64,000 bases of DNA from Streptomyces griseus. Lineage in GTDB: Bacteria > Actinomycetota > Actinomycetes > Streptomycetales > Streptomycetaceae. The stretch lies in the NCBI RefSeq assembly GCF_900460065.1, contig NZ_UAVD01000023.1, positions 124,001 to 188,000 on the forward strand, written 5' to 3'. Under the pieces are notes generated by a model. That model was given only the letters and a program-made list of their open reading frames with translations. It did no database searches and was not told the DNA's origin. This document shows positions 34,173 to 42,348 of this stretch, piece after piece. The position numbers and the translations under genes were made by a program. The number at the start of each line of letters is the position of its first letter. Positions within the stretch are counted from its first letter, which is position 1.

Positions 34173-34934
34173 TCAGCCGTTCGAGCCCGGCTCCACCACG
34201 TCCGTGACCAGCACCGACACCGGCAACCGCGCCTCCTTTGAGGCCGCCGCCACCGCCGTGCGCACCGACCGGGCGACATCCAGCGCCCGGCGGTCCCCGG
34301 CCGTCGCCACCTCGACCCGCACATGGTCGTGTGCGGTGTGCACCGGGCCGCCCAGGACCCGGGTCAGCGAGACGACCCCCGGCACCCCGGCGGCAGCCGC
34401 CGCCACCGGCCCCTCCGGCTTCGCGCCCGGGGCCGGCGACCCCGTCTCCGCGCCCGTCACCTGATCGGTCGCACCGTCCGCCAGCAATGCCGTGACCGTC
34501 AGGTCCACCTCGGCGATCTCCAGGCCCAGCCGGGTCGCGGCGGCCGTGAGCAGCGCCGCGCGCAGGGCCGCCGCCGCGTCGGGCAGCGGCCGGTCCGGGG
34601 TGGTGGAGAACTCCGCCTCGATGCGCAGCGCTACCGACGGCAGCGCGTTCGGCGGAGCCGGGGGCGGCGGCGCACCCGCAGCGCCCCGCGACGCGCCCCC
34701 GGCGCCCCCGGCCACCGCCGCCTGGACCGCCGCCTCCGTGGGGCCGATCCGCAGTTTGCCCAGCACCGTCCCGGGGCGGGCCGTCGCCCCGCGCAGCACC
34801 GCGGCGGCGGCCGTCTCGGCGATCCACGCGCCGTCCGCCGGGCCGCCCAGCGGCAGCAGTCTGCCCAGGCCCAGCCGTTGCCGTACCGCGGCGGTCCATC
34901 CGTCGACCCTCTGCGGGTCCCGCGCTGTTGTCAT
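34173..34934 (-). CDS. Hypothetical protein of the alkaline-shock (Asp23) locus
   Basis: A 253-residue Ala-rich protein. It begins DGWTAAVRQRLGLGRLLPLGGPADGAWIAE, then has an Asp23-like segment (VLRGATARPGTVLGKLRIGP), a Gly/Ala/Pro linker, and a C-terminal part with DHVRVEVATAGDRRALDVARSVRTAVAAAS, again similar to the Asp23 fold. In other streptomycetes such proteins are labelled nucleopolyhedrovirus P10-like, which is probably only linker similarity. It diverges from asp23 (93 bases between). Function unknown, likely envelope-linked. Confidence 0.7.
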   Translation of the reverse strand: MTTARDPQRVDGWTAAVRQRLGLGRLLPLGGPADGAWIAETAAAAVLRGATARPGTVLGKLRIGPTEAAVQAAVAGGAGGASRGAAGAPPPPAPPNALPSVALRIEAEFSTTPDRPLPDAAAALRAALLTAAATRLGLEIAEVDLTVTALLADGATDQVTGAETGSPAPGAKPEGPVAAAAAGVPGVVSLTRVLGGPVHTAHDHVRVEVATAGDRRALDVARSVRTAVAAASKEARLPVSVLVTDVVEPGSNG

Positions 34935-35027
34935 CGCCCCAGCCTGCCGCATCCACGGCGCGGGATGGGGAAAGCGCACTTAACGTGGGCAAGGAAGTCC
35001 AACCCTGTCCCGAAGGGAAGATCGGCG

Positions 35028-35498
35028 ATGACTGAGAGCTCCCAGCGCAACAACCCCGACAGCGGCTCGGGCGGCAAGAACCTCGGCAAGCGCGGCGGCG
35101 GCGACCCCGGCACCCGGGGCCGCACCACCATCGCCGACGGCGTCGTGGAGAAGATCGCCGGAATGGCGGCACGCGATGTGGTCGGCGTCCACGCGATGGG
35201 GAGCGGCCTGTCGAGGACCTTCGGCGCGGTCCGCGACCGGGTCCCCGGCGGCGGCAAGTCCGTCACCCGCGGCGTGAAGGCGGAGGTCGGCGAGTCCCAG
35301 GCGGCCCTCGACCTGGAGATCGTCGTCGACTACGGCGTCTCCATCGCCGACGTGGCCCGTGACGTGCGCGAGAACGTCGTCTCCGCGGTGGAGCGCATGA
35401 CCGGTCTCGAAGTCGTCGAGGTCAACATCGCGGTCAGCGACGTCAAGCTCCCCGACGAGGACGACGACGAGGACGAGTCCGAACAGCGTGTCCAGTAG
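35028..35498 (+). CDS. asp23: Asp23/Gls24-family envelope stress protein
   Basis: A 156-residue protein. After a Gly/Ser/Lys-rich head it contains the Asp23 core: GRTTIADGVVEKIAGMAARDVVGVHAMG, VTRGVKAEVGESQAALDLEIVVDYGVS and VRENVVSAVERMTGLEVVEVNIAVSDV. The C-terminus is strongly acidic (PDEDDDEDESEQ). Asp23 in firmicutes coats the inner membrane through AmaP; the same gene set follows here, so this is likely the main coat protein. The ATG at 35028 follows AAGGGAAG. Confidence 0.9.
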   Translation: MTESSQRNNPDSGSGGKNLGKRGGGDPGTRGRTTIADGVVEKIAGMAARDVVGVHAMGSGLSRTFGAVRDRVPGGGKSVTRGVKAEVGESQAALDLEIVVDYGVSIADVARDVRENVVSAVERMTGLEVVEVNIAVSDVKLPDEDDDEDESEQRVQ

Positions 35499-35549
35499 CC
35501 CTTCCGCATTCTCCGTCGCACGCGCACGCCAGTTGAGGAGAGAAACACG

Positions 35550-35741
35550 ATGAGCATGGCTGTCGCCGGTCTGTTGGCCGGCATGGCGCTCGGGTTCGCC
35601 GGGTACTTCGGCGGGTTCGGAGCCTTCGTACTGGTGGCCGCGCTGGGCGCGGTCGGCTTCATCGCCGGCCGCTTCCTGGACGGCGACCTGGAGCCCGGCG
35701 ACTTCTTCCGGAGTCGCGAGCGCGGCGACCGGCGACGGTGA
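35550..35741 (+). CDS. Small membrane protein of the Asp23 cluster
   Basis: A 63-residue protein with two hydrophobic segments (VAGLLAGMALGFAGYFGGFG and AFVLVAALGAVGFIAGRFL) and a charged C-terminus (GDLEPGDFFRSRERGDRRR). It matches the DUF2273-type small proteins that accompany Asp23 genes and could anchor coat proteins. GAGGAG precedes the ATG. Its stop codon overlaps the next gene's GTG (GTGA). Confidence 0.8.
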   Translation: MSMAVAGLLAGMALGFAGYFGGFGAFVLVAALGAVGFIAGRFLDGDLEPGDFFRSRERGDRRR

Positions 35742-36091
35742 CGGCGGTGACCGGCCGGGTCGCCGCCGCGGTACGGGGCGAGACCCGGATCGCCGACCGC
35801 GTCGTCGCGAAGATCGCCGCCCAGGCGGCGAAGGAAGCGGTCGACGAACCGCCCGCGGACGGGGCGTCGCCGCGGGCCACCGTCACGGTGCACCGCGACG
35901 CCGCCCGGGTCCGCGTCAGCCTGGAGCTCGGCTACCCCAGCGACATCGGCCGCCAGTGCGGCGCCGTACGCCGCCGGGTCGCCCAGCGGGTCAAGGCGCT
36001 GGCCGGCATGGAGGTGCCCGAGGTCGCCGTACAGGTCGAACGGCTGCACCCCGCCGGACCCGGCGCCGCCGCACAGGGGAGGATCCGATGA
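35738..36091 (+). CDS. Second Asp23/Gls24-like protein
   Basis: A 117-residue protein with the Asp23 fold core in short form: TRIADRVVAKIAAQAAKEAV, RATVTVHRDAARVRVSLELGYP and RRRVAQRVKALAGMEVPEVAVQVERL. It lacks the acidic tail of the first copy. The GTG start overlaps the previous stop, and its own stop overlaps the next gene (ATGA), so it is part of a coupled set. Two paralogues of different length suggest that they form mixed assemblies. Confidence 0.82.
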   Translation: MTAVTGRVAAAVRGETRIADRVVAKIAAQAAKEAVDEPPADGASPRATVTVHRDAARVRVSLELGYPSDIGRQCGAVRRRVAQRVKALAGMEVPEVAVQVERLHPAGPGAAAQGRIR

Positions 36092-36771
36092 CCGAACCCG
36101 GTGAACCGACAGGCTCCACCCGGCGGATGCCCACTGTGGGACAGGACGACGCCGGTACGGCCCGGCAGGCCCCGGACACCTCGGCCGACCGCCGCGAACC
36201 GGTCCCCACCCTGGAACAGGGCGACGGTTCCGCCGGCCGCTTCTGGTCCGCCCGCCGCGTCCCGGCCGCCCTGCTGGCCCTCGTCCTCCTGGGCGCGGCC
36301 GGGCTGCTCCTCTACGACATCGCCGCCGTCCGGGCCGACCACCCGGCCATGCAGTGGCGTCGCTCCCTCGCCGACGGCCTGGCCGAACGGCAGCTGGACG
36401 ACGTCGCGGTGCTCGTCGGGGCGGGCGTGGCGGCGCTGATCGGCCTCTGGCTGATCCTCCTCGCCCTCACCCCGGGGCTGCGCGACCTGCTGCCGATGCG
36501 CCGCGACCGCGCCGACGTCCGGGCGGGCCTCGACCGCACCGCCGCCGCACTGGTCCTGCGGGACCGGTCCGTGGAGGTGTCCGGCGTGCAGTCCGTGCGG
36601 GTCAGGATGGGACGGCGCAGGGCGAAGGTGCGTGCGCTCTCCCACTTCCGGGAACTCGACGACGTGCGGACCGACCTGGACGCCGTGCTGGAGAAGGCCG
36701 TACGGGAGCTGGGCCTGGCGCGTCCGCCGGCCGTCTCCGTCGAGGTGCACCGACCGGCGAAGAAGGGATGA
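36088..36771 (+). CDS. Membrane protein of the Asp23 cluster (DUF6286-type)
   Basis: A 227-residue protein. The N-terminal 60 residues are cytoplasmic and polar, then come two membrane segments (VPAALLALVLLGAAGLLLYD and VLVGAGVAALIGLWLILLAL) with an extracytoplasmic loop between, followed by a cytoplasmic C-terminal domain similar to AmaP/Asp23-like domains (VSGVQSVRVRMGRRRAKVRA). It probably presents an Asp23-binding surface. Both ends overlap neighbours by 4 bases. Confidence 0.78.
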   Translation: MTEPGEPTGSTRRMPTVGQDDAGTARQAPDTSADRREPVPTLEQGDGSAGRFWSARRVPAALLALVLLGAAGLLLYDIAAVRADHPAMQWRRSLADGLAERQLDDVAVLVGAGVAALIGLWLILLALTPGLRDLLPMRRDRADVRAGLDRTAAALVLRDRSVEVSGVQSVRVRMGRRRAKVRALSHFRELDDVRTDLDAVLEKAVRELGLARPPAVSVEVHRPAKKG

Positions 36772-37355
36772 GCAGCATGCGCTCCACCGTCAACCGGGTC
36801 CTGCTGGCCCTGGCCGGGCTGGTGCTGGTCGTCGTCGGCGGAGCGGTGCTCGCCGCCGGCCTCGGCGCGTCCGTGCCCTCCTGGTGGCCCTGGGACGGCA
36901 AGACCGACGTCCTGCTGAGCACGGCCGACCGGCAGCGCTGGCGCGACGACGGCTGGTGGTGGCCGACGGTGATCGCGGCCCTCGCCGTCCTCGTGGTCCT
37001 CGCCCTGTGGTGGTTCCTCGCCCAGCTCCGCCGCGGCCGGCTCGCCGACGTCCTGGTCGACAGCGGCGACGGCGAAGGAGCCCAGCTGCGGGGCCGCGCC
37101 CTGGAGGGCGTCGTCGCCGGGGAGGCGGAGGCACTGGACGGAGTGGCCCGCGCCCAGGCGATGCTGACCGGCCGCCGGACCGCCCCCCGGGCCCGGGTCC
37201 GCCTGCTGCTGGAGCCGCACGCCGCGCCCCTGGGGACGCTGAACGCGGTCGCCGACGGGGCGCTGAGGCACGCGCGCACCTCGGCCGGCCTGGACGCGCT
37301 CCCCGCCGAGGTGCGCCTGCGGGCCGTCAAGCACCGTGCGGAGCGGGTGTCCTGA
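36768..37355 (+). CDS. amaP: Alkaline shock response membrane anchor AmaP
   Basis: A 195-residue protein with two membrane segments (NRVLLALAGLVLVVVGGAVL and TVIAALAVLVVLALWWFLAQ) and a C-terminal cytoplasmic domain (GVAGEAEALDGVARAQAML type sequence, ending VRLRAVKHRAERVS). This is the AmaP layout, in which the anchor tethers Asp23 to the membrane. Its ATG overlaps the upstream stop; a second ATG lies three codons later. It closes the five-gene cluster. Confidence 0.82.
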   Translation: MSSMRSTVNRVLLALAGLVLVVVGGAVLAAGLGASVPSWWPWDGKTDVLLSTADRQRWRDDGWWWPTVIAALAVLVVLALWWFLAQLRRGRLADVLVDSGDGEGAQLRGRALEGVVAGEAEALDGVARAQAMLTGRRTAPRARVRLLLEPHAAPLGTLNAVADGALRHARTSAGLDALPAEVRLRAVKHRAERVS

Positions 37356-37407
37356 CGGCCCTGGGCGTATGGACCCGCGGGGTTGTCGGCGCGGCTGATC
37401 GGGCGGG

Positions 37408-38163
37408 TCAGAACCCGTTCCGGGATCCGCCGTCCACCGGGACCATGATGCCCGTGAGATAGGAGGCGGCCGGGGAGAGCAGGAAGGCCGCGGTCCTCCC
37501 GAACTCCTCGGGCGTACCGTAGCGGCGCAGCGGAATCCGCGCCTCGTTCGCCGTGCGGGCCGCCTCCGCGTCGCCGGACAGGGCGTCCAGCTCACGGACC
37601 CGGTCGGTGTCGATCCGGGCCGGCAGCACGCCGACCACCCGGATGCCGCGCGGGCCCAGCTCGTCGGCCAGCGACTTGGCAAAACCGGCGAGACCGGGGC
37701 GCAGCCCGTTGGAGATGGTCAGCCCCGCGATCGGCTCATGGACCGATCCGGAGAGCACGAAGCCGATCACGCCGCCCTCGCCGAGCGCGGCGGCGGCCGT
37801 CCGGGCGAGGCGCACCGCGCCGAGGAACACCGTCTCGAACGCCGTCTGCCACTGGTCGTCCGTGTTGTCCGCGAGGAAGCCGGGGGCGGGTCCGCCGACG
37901 CTGATGAGGATGCCGTCGAGCCGCCCGAAGCGGTCCCGCGCGGTGTCCACCAGGCGCTGCGCGGCGGCCGGGTCGGCGTTGTCGGCGGCGAGCCCGACCG
38001 CGTCCGGGCCCAGCTCGGCGGCGGCCTCCACGACGGACTTCTCGTCCCGTCCGGTGATGATCAGCTTCGCGCCGTCGGCGGCCAGGGAGCGGGCCGTGGC
38101 GTTGCCGAGGCCCCGGGTCGCTCCGGTGACGATGTAGACGCGGTCCTTCAGTCCAAGATCCAT
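37408..38163 (-). CDS. Atypical short-chain dehydrogenase/reductase
   Basis: A 251-residue Rossmann-fold protein. The cofactor site is clear (VTGATRGLGNATARSLAADG; AADNADPAAAQRLVD). The classical YxxxK catalytic pair is missing: the equivalent region reads TISNGLRPGLAGFAKSLADE, with Ser and Arg where Tyr and Lys are expected. The rest (ELGPRGIRVVGVLPARIDTDRV, YLTGIMVPVDGG) is typical SDR. It may use an altered active site or act as a binding protein. It starts 4 bases after the GH15 stop, so it is co-transcribed. Confidence 0.85.
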   Translation of the reverse strand: MDLGLKDRVYIVTGATRGLGNATARSLAADGAKLIITGRDEKSVVEAAAELGPDAVGLAADNADPAAAQRLVDTARDRFGRLDGILISVGGPAPGFLADNTDDQWQTAFETVFLGAVRLARTAAAALGEGGVIGFVLSGSVHEPIAGLTISNGLRPGLAGFAKSLADELGPRGIRVVGVLPARIDTDRVRELDALSGDAEAARTANEARIPLRRYGTPEEFGRTAAFLLSPAASYLTGIMVPVDGGSRNGF

Positions 38164-38167
38164 GCCC

Positions 38168-39961
38168 CTATCCTGCCGGGTCCTCCCCGGCCAGGTCGAC
38201 AGCGGAGTTCACCAGTCCGATGTGGCTGAAGGCCTGCGGGAAGTTGCCCAGCTGCCGCCCCGCCGCCACGCCGTACTCCTCGGCCAGCAGGCCCACGTCG
38301 TTGCGCAGCTCCAGCAGGTGCTCGAACAGCTCCCGGGCCTGGTCGGGCCTGCCGATCCGCTGCAACGCGTCCACCAGCCAGAACGAGCAGGCGAGGAACG
38401 CGCCCTCGTCGCCCGGCAGCCCGTCGACGGAGGAGCCCTGGGTGCTGTAGCGGCGGACCAGCCCGTCGCTGCCCAGCTCGGCGCGGACCGCGTCCACCGT
38501 GCCGATCACCCGCGGGTCGTCCGGCGGCAGGAACCCGGTCCGCACGATGAGCAGCGTCGAGGCGTCCAGCTCCCGTGACCCGTAGGACTGGGTGAAGGTG
38601 TTCCGCTCGGGGTCGTACCCCTTCTCGCAGACCTCGGCGTGCACGGCCTCGCGCATCGCCCGCCAGCGCTCCGCGTCGCCGGGCAGTTCGGGGTTCTCCT
38701 CCAGGGAGCGCACGGCCCGGTCGGCGGCGACCCAGGCCATCACCTTGGAGTGCACGAAGTGCCGCCGGGCGCCGCGGATCTCCCACAGCCCCTCGTCCGG
38801 CTCGCGCCAGGTCGACTCCAGGAAGCCGAGCAGGCTGAGCTGGAGGTTCCAGGCGTGCGGCTTGTCGTCGAGACCGGCGACGCGGGCGAGCCGGAGCGCG
38901 TCGATGACCTCGCCGTACACATCGAGCTGACGCTGCCGGACGGCCGCGTTCCCGGTGCGCACCGGCCGGGAGTTCTCGTATCCGGCGAGCCAGGGCAGCT
39001 CCGACTCGGGCAGCCGCCGCTCGCCGGCCAGCCCGTACATGATCTGGAGGTCGGCCGGGTCGCCGGCGACGGCCCGCAAAAGCCAGTCCCGCCAGGCCTC
39101 CGCCTCCTCCAGATAGCCGGCCGAGACCATCGCCCCGAGTGTCAGCGTGGCGTCCCGCAGCCAGCAGAAGCGGTAGTCCCAGTTCCGTACGCCGCCGATC
39201 TCCTCCGGCAGGGAGGTGGTCGGGGCTGCCACGATGCCGCCCGTCGGGCCGTACGTCAGCGCCTTCAGGGTGATCAGGGAGCGCAGCACGGCATCGCGGT
39301 AGGGGCCTTCGTAGGTGCAGTGGTCGGTCCACTTCGCCCAGTCGTGCAGGGTGTGCTTCAGCGCCTTGTGCGGGTCGATCAGCTTCGGACGCGGTGAGTG
39401 CGAGGGGTGCCAGGTCAGGACGAACGCCACGCTCTCGCCCTCGGCGACGGTGAACGAGGAGCAGGTGCTGAACTGCTGGCCCCACGTCTTGACCGGCGGT
39501 TCGCTGCGCAGCCAGACGGAGTCGGGGCCCGCGACGGCGACCCGGTGGCCGTGGGACTTGCGCACCCAGGGCACCACGGACCCGAAGTCGAAGCGCAGCC
39601 GCAGCACCGAACTCATGTCGACGGTGCCGCTGACGCCCTCGACGATCCGCATCAGGTCCGGCGCCTTGTCGCGCTGCGGCATGAAGTCGATGACCTTCAC
39701 CGTGCCGGTCCGCGTCTCCCAGTACGTCTCCAGGACCAGGGAGTCCTTCACGTACGCGCGCCGGGTGCAGGTGTCCGAGGGGCCCGCCCCCTTGGGCGCG
39801 ACGCGCCAGTGGCCGTTCTCCTCGGTGCCCAGCAGGGCGGCGAAGCAGGCGCCGGAGTCGAAGCGGGGCAGGCAGAGCCAGTCGACGGAACCGTTCCTGC
39901 CGACGAGCGCGGCGGTCTGGAGATCGCCGATCAGGGCGTAGTCCTCGATGCGTGGGGTCAC
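38168..39961 (-). CDS. Glycoside hydrolase family 15 protein (trehalase/glucoamylase-like)
   Basis: A 597-residue cytoplasmic enzyme. The GTG at 39961 gives the usual start TPRIEDYALIGDLQTAALVG, then GSVDWLCLPRFDSGACFAAL. The catalytic (alpha/alpha)6 barrel shows the hallmark GGVRNWDYRFCWLRDATLTL and, late in the protein, GDEGAFLACSFWLVDAL. Members act on trehalose, maltose or glucans by inversion; trehalose is a strong candidate in actinobacteria. No good Shine-Dalgarno sequence precedes the start; a perfect TTGACA lies 28 bases upstream on the minus strand (39989-39994). It is followed directly by the SDR gene. Confidence 0.9.
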   Translation of the reverse strand: MTPRIEDYALIGDLQTAALVGRNGSVDWLCLPRFDSGACFAALLGTEENGHWRVAPKGAGPSDTCTRRAYVKDSLVLETYWETRTGTVKVIDFMPQRDKAPDLMRIVEGVSGTVDMSSVLRLRFDFGSVVPWVRKSHGHRVAVAGPDSVWLRSEPPVKTWGQQFSTCSSFTVAEGESVAFVLTWHPSHSPRPKLIDPHKALKHTLHDWAKWTDHCTYEGPYRDAVLRSLITLKALTYGPTGGIVAAPTTSLPEEIGGVRNWDYRFCWLRDATLTLGAMVSAGYLEEAEAWRDWLLRAVAGDPADLQIMYGLAGERRLPESELPWLAGYENSRPVRTGNAAVRQRQLDVYGEVIDALRLARVAGLDDKPHAWNLQLSLLGFLESTWREPDEGLWEIRGARRHFVHSKVMAWVAADRAVRSLEENPELPGDAERWRAMREAVHAEVCEKGYDPERNTFTQSYGSRELDASTLLIVRTGFLPPDDPRVIGTVDAVRAELGSDGLVRRYSTQGSSVDGLPGDEGAFLACSFWLVDALQRIGRPDQARELFEHLLELRNDVGLLAEEYGVAAGRQLGNFPQAFSHIGLVNSAVDLAGEDPAG

Positions 39962-40029
39962 GCCAGGCGTTTTCCCGAACCGGGCCCTTGTCAACCAGCC
40001 CCTGTGGCCCGATGGGTGTGGAGCGTGTC

Positions 40030-40836
40030 TCAGGCGCTCGCCGGTTCGGGCTGCTCGGGGGCGTCGGCCGTCGTGTTCCCGGCCGCGGCGGCCTGGTCGC
40101 GGTCGCGCTTCTCGCGGCGTACGAGAATGATCCAGCCGACCGGGACGGCGGCGACGAACAGCCACCACTGCACGGCGTAGGCCATGTGCGGGCCGATCGA
40201 GCTGTCGTCGGGGGAGGCGATCTGCTCGGGCAGGTCACCCGCCGGACGGGGCTCGGTCTGTTCGATGTATCCGCCGAGGACCGTGCGGGAGAGCAGCTGG
40301 GACTGCTGGTCGCTGTTGATCAGCATCACCTGCCGGTCCGGCAGCCCCGCCAGGTCCTTGATGCCGCTGCTGCCGGTCGTCTCGTCCGCCTTGAGGCGGC
40401 CGGCGACGGTCACTTCGCCGCGGGGCGCGGGCGGCACGTCGGGGAAGGCGGTCTGGTTCGGCGCGGCCGGCACCCAGCCGCGGTTGACCAGGACGGTGCC
40501 GCCGCCCTTGAGGTCCAGCGGGGTCAGGACGTGGACGCCGATGCGGTCGTCGTCCGAGGTCCGGCGGCGGACGACCACCTCGTGCTCGGTGTCGAACGTG
40601 CCCGTCGCGGTGACCGCCCGCCAGTAGTCCGAGCGCGGGACCGTGTGTCCCGGAGAGGTGAGCTCGGAGACCGGGACCGGCCGCGCTTCGAGGTTGCGCG
40701 AGATCAGCCCGTTCTGCTCGACCCGGTGCTCGTGCTTGTGGAACTGCCAGAAACCCAGCTCGATCATCGTCGGGATCAGCGCGAGGCCGAGCAGGGTGAG
40801 GATCACCCACTGCCGGGTCAACAGGAAGCGGTACAC
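40030..40836 (-). CDS. SURF1-family cytochrome oxidase assembly protein
   Basis: A 268-residue membrane protein. With GTG at 40836 it begins VYRFLLTRQWVILTLLGLAL, a membrane segment, then the SURF1 extracytoplasmic domain (SDYWRAVTATGTFDTEHEVVV, VLVNRGWVPAAP, LINSDQQSQL), and ends with a second membrane segment (YAVQWWLFVAAVPVGWIILV) and a charged tail. SURF1 helps insert heme a into subunit I of the aa3 oxidase. A TTG 15 bases upstream is also in frame, but the -10 element TACGGT spaced 6 bases from the GTG supports the shorter form. Confidence 0.9.
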   Translation of the reverse strand: MYRFLLTRQWVILTLLGLALIPTMIELGFWQFHKHEHRVEQNGLISRNLEARPVPVSELTSPGHTVPRSDYWRAVTATGTFDTEHEVVVRRRTSDDDRIGVHVLTPLDLKGGGTVLVNRGWVPAAPNQTAFPDVPPAPRGEVTVAGRLKADETTGSSGIKDLAGLPDRQVMLINSDQQSQLLSRTVLGGYIEQTEPRPAGDLPEQIASPDDSSIGPHMAYAVQWWLFVAAVPVGWIILVRREKRDRDQAAAAGNTTADAPEQPEPASA

Positions 40837-40842
40837 CCCATG

Positions 40843-40848
40843 ACCGTA
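40843..40848 (-). promoter_or_regulatory. -10 element of a leaderless promoter (SURF1 gene)
   Basis: On the minus strand TACGGT ends 6 bases before the GTG at 40836, without a ribosome binding site. Confidence 0.45.
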
Positions 40849-40914
40849 CAACCGGGGCCATGGGGTGCGGCACTCAGGGGTGCCACCGGAGCGGCCCGGC
40901 GGCGGGGCGTTCCC

Positions 40915-41148
40915 TCACACTTTGTCCACGATGCCCGCCCTCCCCTCGGCGCGGGCGCAGTGGGCGCCGCAGTACCAGTGCCCGTCGGCCTCGACGCCCT
41001 GCCCGATCACCTGGACCCGGCAGTGCTCGCAGATCGGCGCCATGCGGTGGATGGCGCAGGAGAAGCAGTCGAAGACGTGCACCGCGCCCTGCGCGTGCAC
41101 CTCGAAGGACATGCCGTAGTCGTTTCCGCAAACCTCACAACGTGCCAT
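40915..41148 (-). CDS. Small Cys-rich zinc-ribbon protein
   Basis: A 77-residue protein with eight Cys in pairs: CEVC near the N-terminus, CFSC, CEHC and CGAHC, with several His between. It probably binds two zinc ions (LIM/zinc-ribbon-like). Related entries are sometimes called prokaryotic metallothionein. It starts at ATG 41148 and reads in the same direction as SURF1. A DNA, RNA or metal-buffering role cannot be chosen from sequence. Confidence 0.75.
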   Translation of the reverse strand: MARCEVCGNDYGMSFEVHAQGAVHVFDCFSCAIHRMAPICEHCRVQVIGQGVEADGHWYCGAHCARAEGRAGIVDKV

Positions 41149-41211
41149 GCGCCACAGGGTGGGACGCCCGGCGGTCCCGGGCGAGCGGCTGCCGGGCGAG
41201 TCGCGGGCGGT

Positions 41212-42237
41212 TCACTCCGATGACGGGGTCGCTTCCGGTGGCGGCGGGGGCGCCTGCTGCGGCAGGACGGCCCCGCCGGCGGGGGCCACATCGCGCAGCA
41301 GATGGGTGAAGGCGCTCTCCTCCAGGATCGGCGTGCCGAAGGACTTCGCCTTCTGTGTCTTGGAGGTGGCCGCGTCCGGATCGTTGGTCACCAGCAGACT
41401 GGTCAACCGCGACACGCTGGTCGCCACATGGAGCCCGGCCTCGATCGCCCGGTCCTCCAGCAGCTCCCGGTCGATCGAGGTGTCCCCGGAGAAGGCCACC
41501 CGCATCCCCTGCTGGAGCGGCTTCTCCTTCTCGTACCGCCCCGGATTGGGATACGGGCAGGCCGGCCGCTTCCGCGAGGGCCGCCAGCTGTTCGGCTGCC
41601 GCGAGGGCTGGTACCCGACGCGCGGGGTGACGGGGGAGTCGGACCACTCCGTCAGCGGCCGGCACTCCAGCAACGGCAGCCGCACCCCGCCCCGGGCCGC
41701 CGCGTGCAGGCTCGGCCGGAACGCCTCGGCCAGCACCCGGGCGTCGTCCAGCGCGTGGTGGGCCCGCTGCTGGACGACGCCGAAGTGCGCGGCGAGGGAG
41801 GCCAGCTTGTGGTTGGGCAGCGGCAGCCGCAGCTCCTTGGCGAGCGCGATGGTGCACAGCCGCTGCTCGACCGGGGCGACGACCGAGGCCCGGGCGTACT
41901 CCCGGGCGATCATCGACCAGTCGAACGCCGCGTTGTGCGCCACGAGCACCCGGTCCGCGAGCCGCGCGGACAACTCCTCGGCCACCTCGGGAAAGAGCGG
42001 AGCCCCTTCGAGCACGTCGCTCGTCAGCCCATGGATCCAGACGGGCCCGGGGTCGCGCTCCGGGTTGACCAGCGTGTACCAGTGGTCCTCGACGTTGCCC
42101 AGGGCGTCCAGCCGGTAGACGGCGGCGGAGATTATCCGGTCGTCGCGGGCGAGGCCGGTGGTCTCCACGTCGACGACCGCGTACCCCTGGGGGTAGGCGG
42201 TCGGCCACGGTGCGGCTGTCTGGCGGTCGTCGGGCAT
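41212..42237 (-). CDS. DEDDh-family 3'-5' exonuclease with C-terminal BRCT-like domain
   Basis: A 341-residue protein. Exonuclease motifs: ExoI in YAVVDVETTGLARDDRI (Asp, Glu), ExoII in RVLVAHNAAFDWSMI, and ExoIII with the His in HHALDDARVLAEAF, as in DNA polymerase III epsilon and other DnaQ-like enzymes. After a Pro/Arg linker, residues about 250-320 (GMRVAFSGDTSIDRELLEDR, then LTSLLVTNDPDAATSKTQKA) resemble a BRCT domain as in the ends of some DnaQ homologues and DNA ligase. A role in repair or proofreading is likely. A TATTCT element lies 8 bases before the ATG. Confidence 0.88.
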   Translation of the reverse strand: MPDDRQTAAPWPTAYPQGYAVVDVETTGLARDDRIISAAVYRLDALGNVEDHWYTLVNPERDPGPVWIHGLTSDVLEGAPLFPEVAEELSARLADRVLVAHNAAFDWSMIAREYARASVVAPVEQRLCTIALAKELRLPLPNHKLASLAAHFGVVQQRAHHALDDARVLAEAFRPSLHAAARGGVRLPLLECRPLTEWSDSPVTPRVGYQPSRQPNSWRPSRKRPACPYPNPGRYEKEKPLQQGMRVAFSGDTSIDRELLEDRAIEAGLHVATSVSRLTSLLVTNDPDAATSKTQKAKSFGTPILEESAFTHLLRDVAPAGGAVLPQQAPPPPPEATPSSE

Positions 42238-42348
42238 GGTCACAGAGAATACGGGCCGCGACCGACAGTCCCCTATTCGGCCGGGTAGGGCCGTGCCCGG
42301 TGGGGCGCCGGGTCCCCGCAACTCCCGCCCCTGCCCGCCGCCTTCGGG

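Noticed and set aside
34173..34934. Viral P10-like protein suggesting a phage or virus remnant
   Set aside because: The similarity would be due to a Pro/Ala linker; gene context is the Asp23 envelope cluster.
39961..39994. TTGACA upstream of the GH15 gene as a strong promoter
   Set aside because: The -35 is perfect, but no TANNNT occurs at 17-18 bases; kept only as a remark on that gene.
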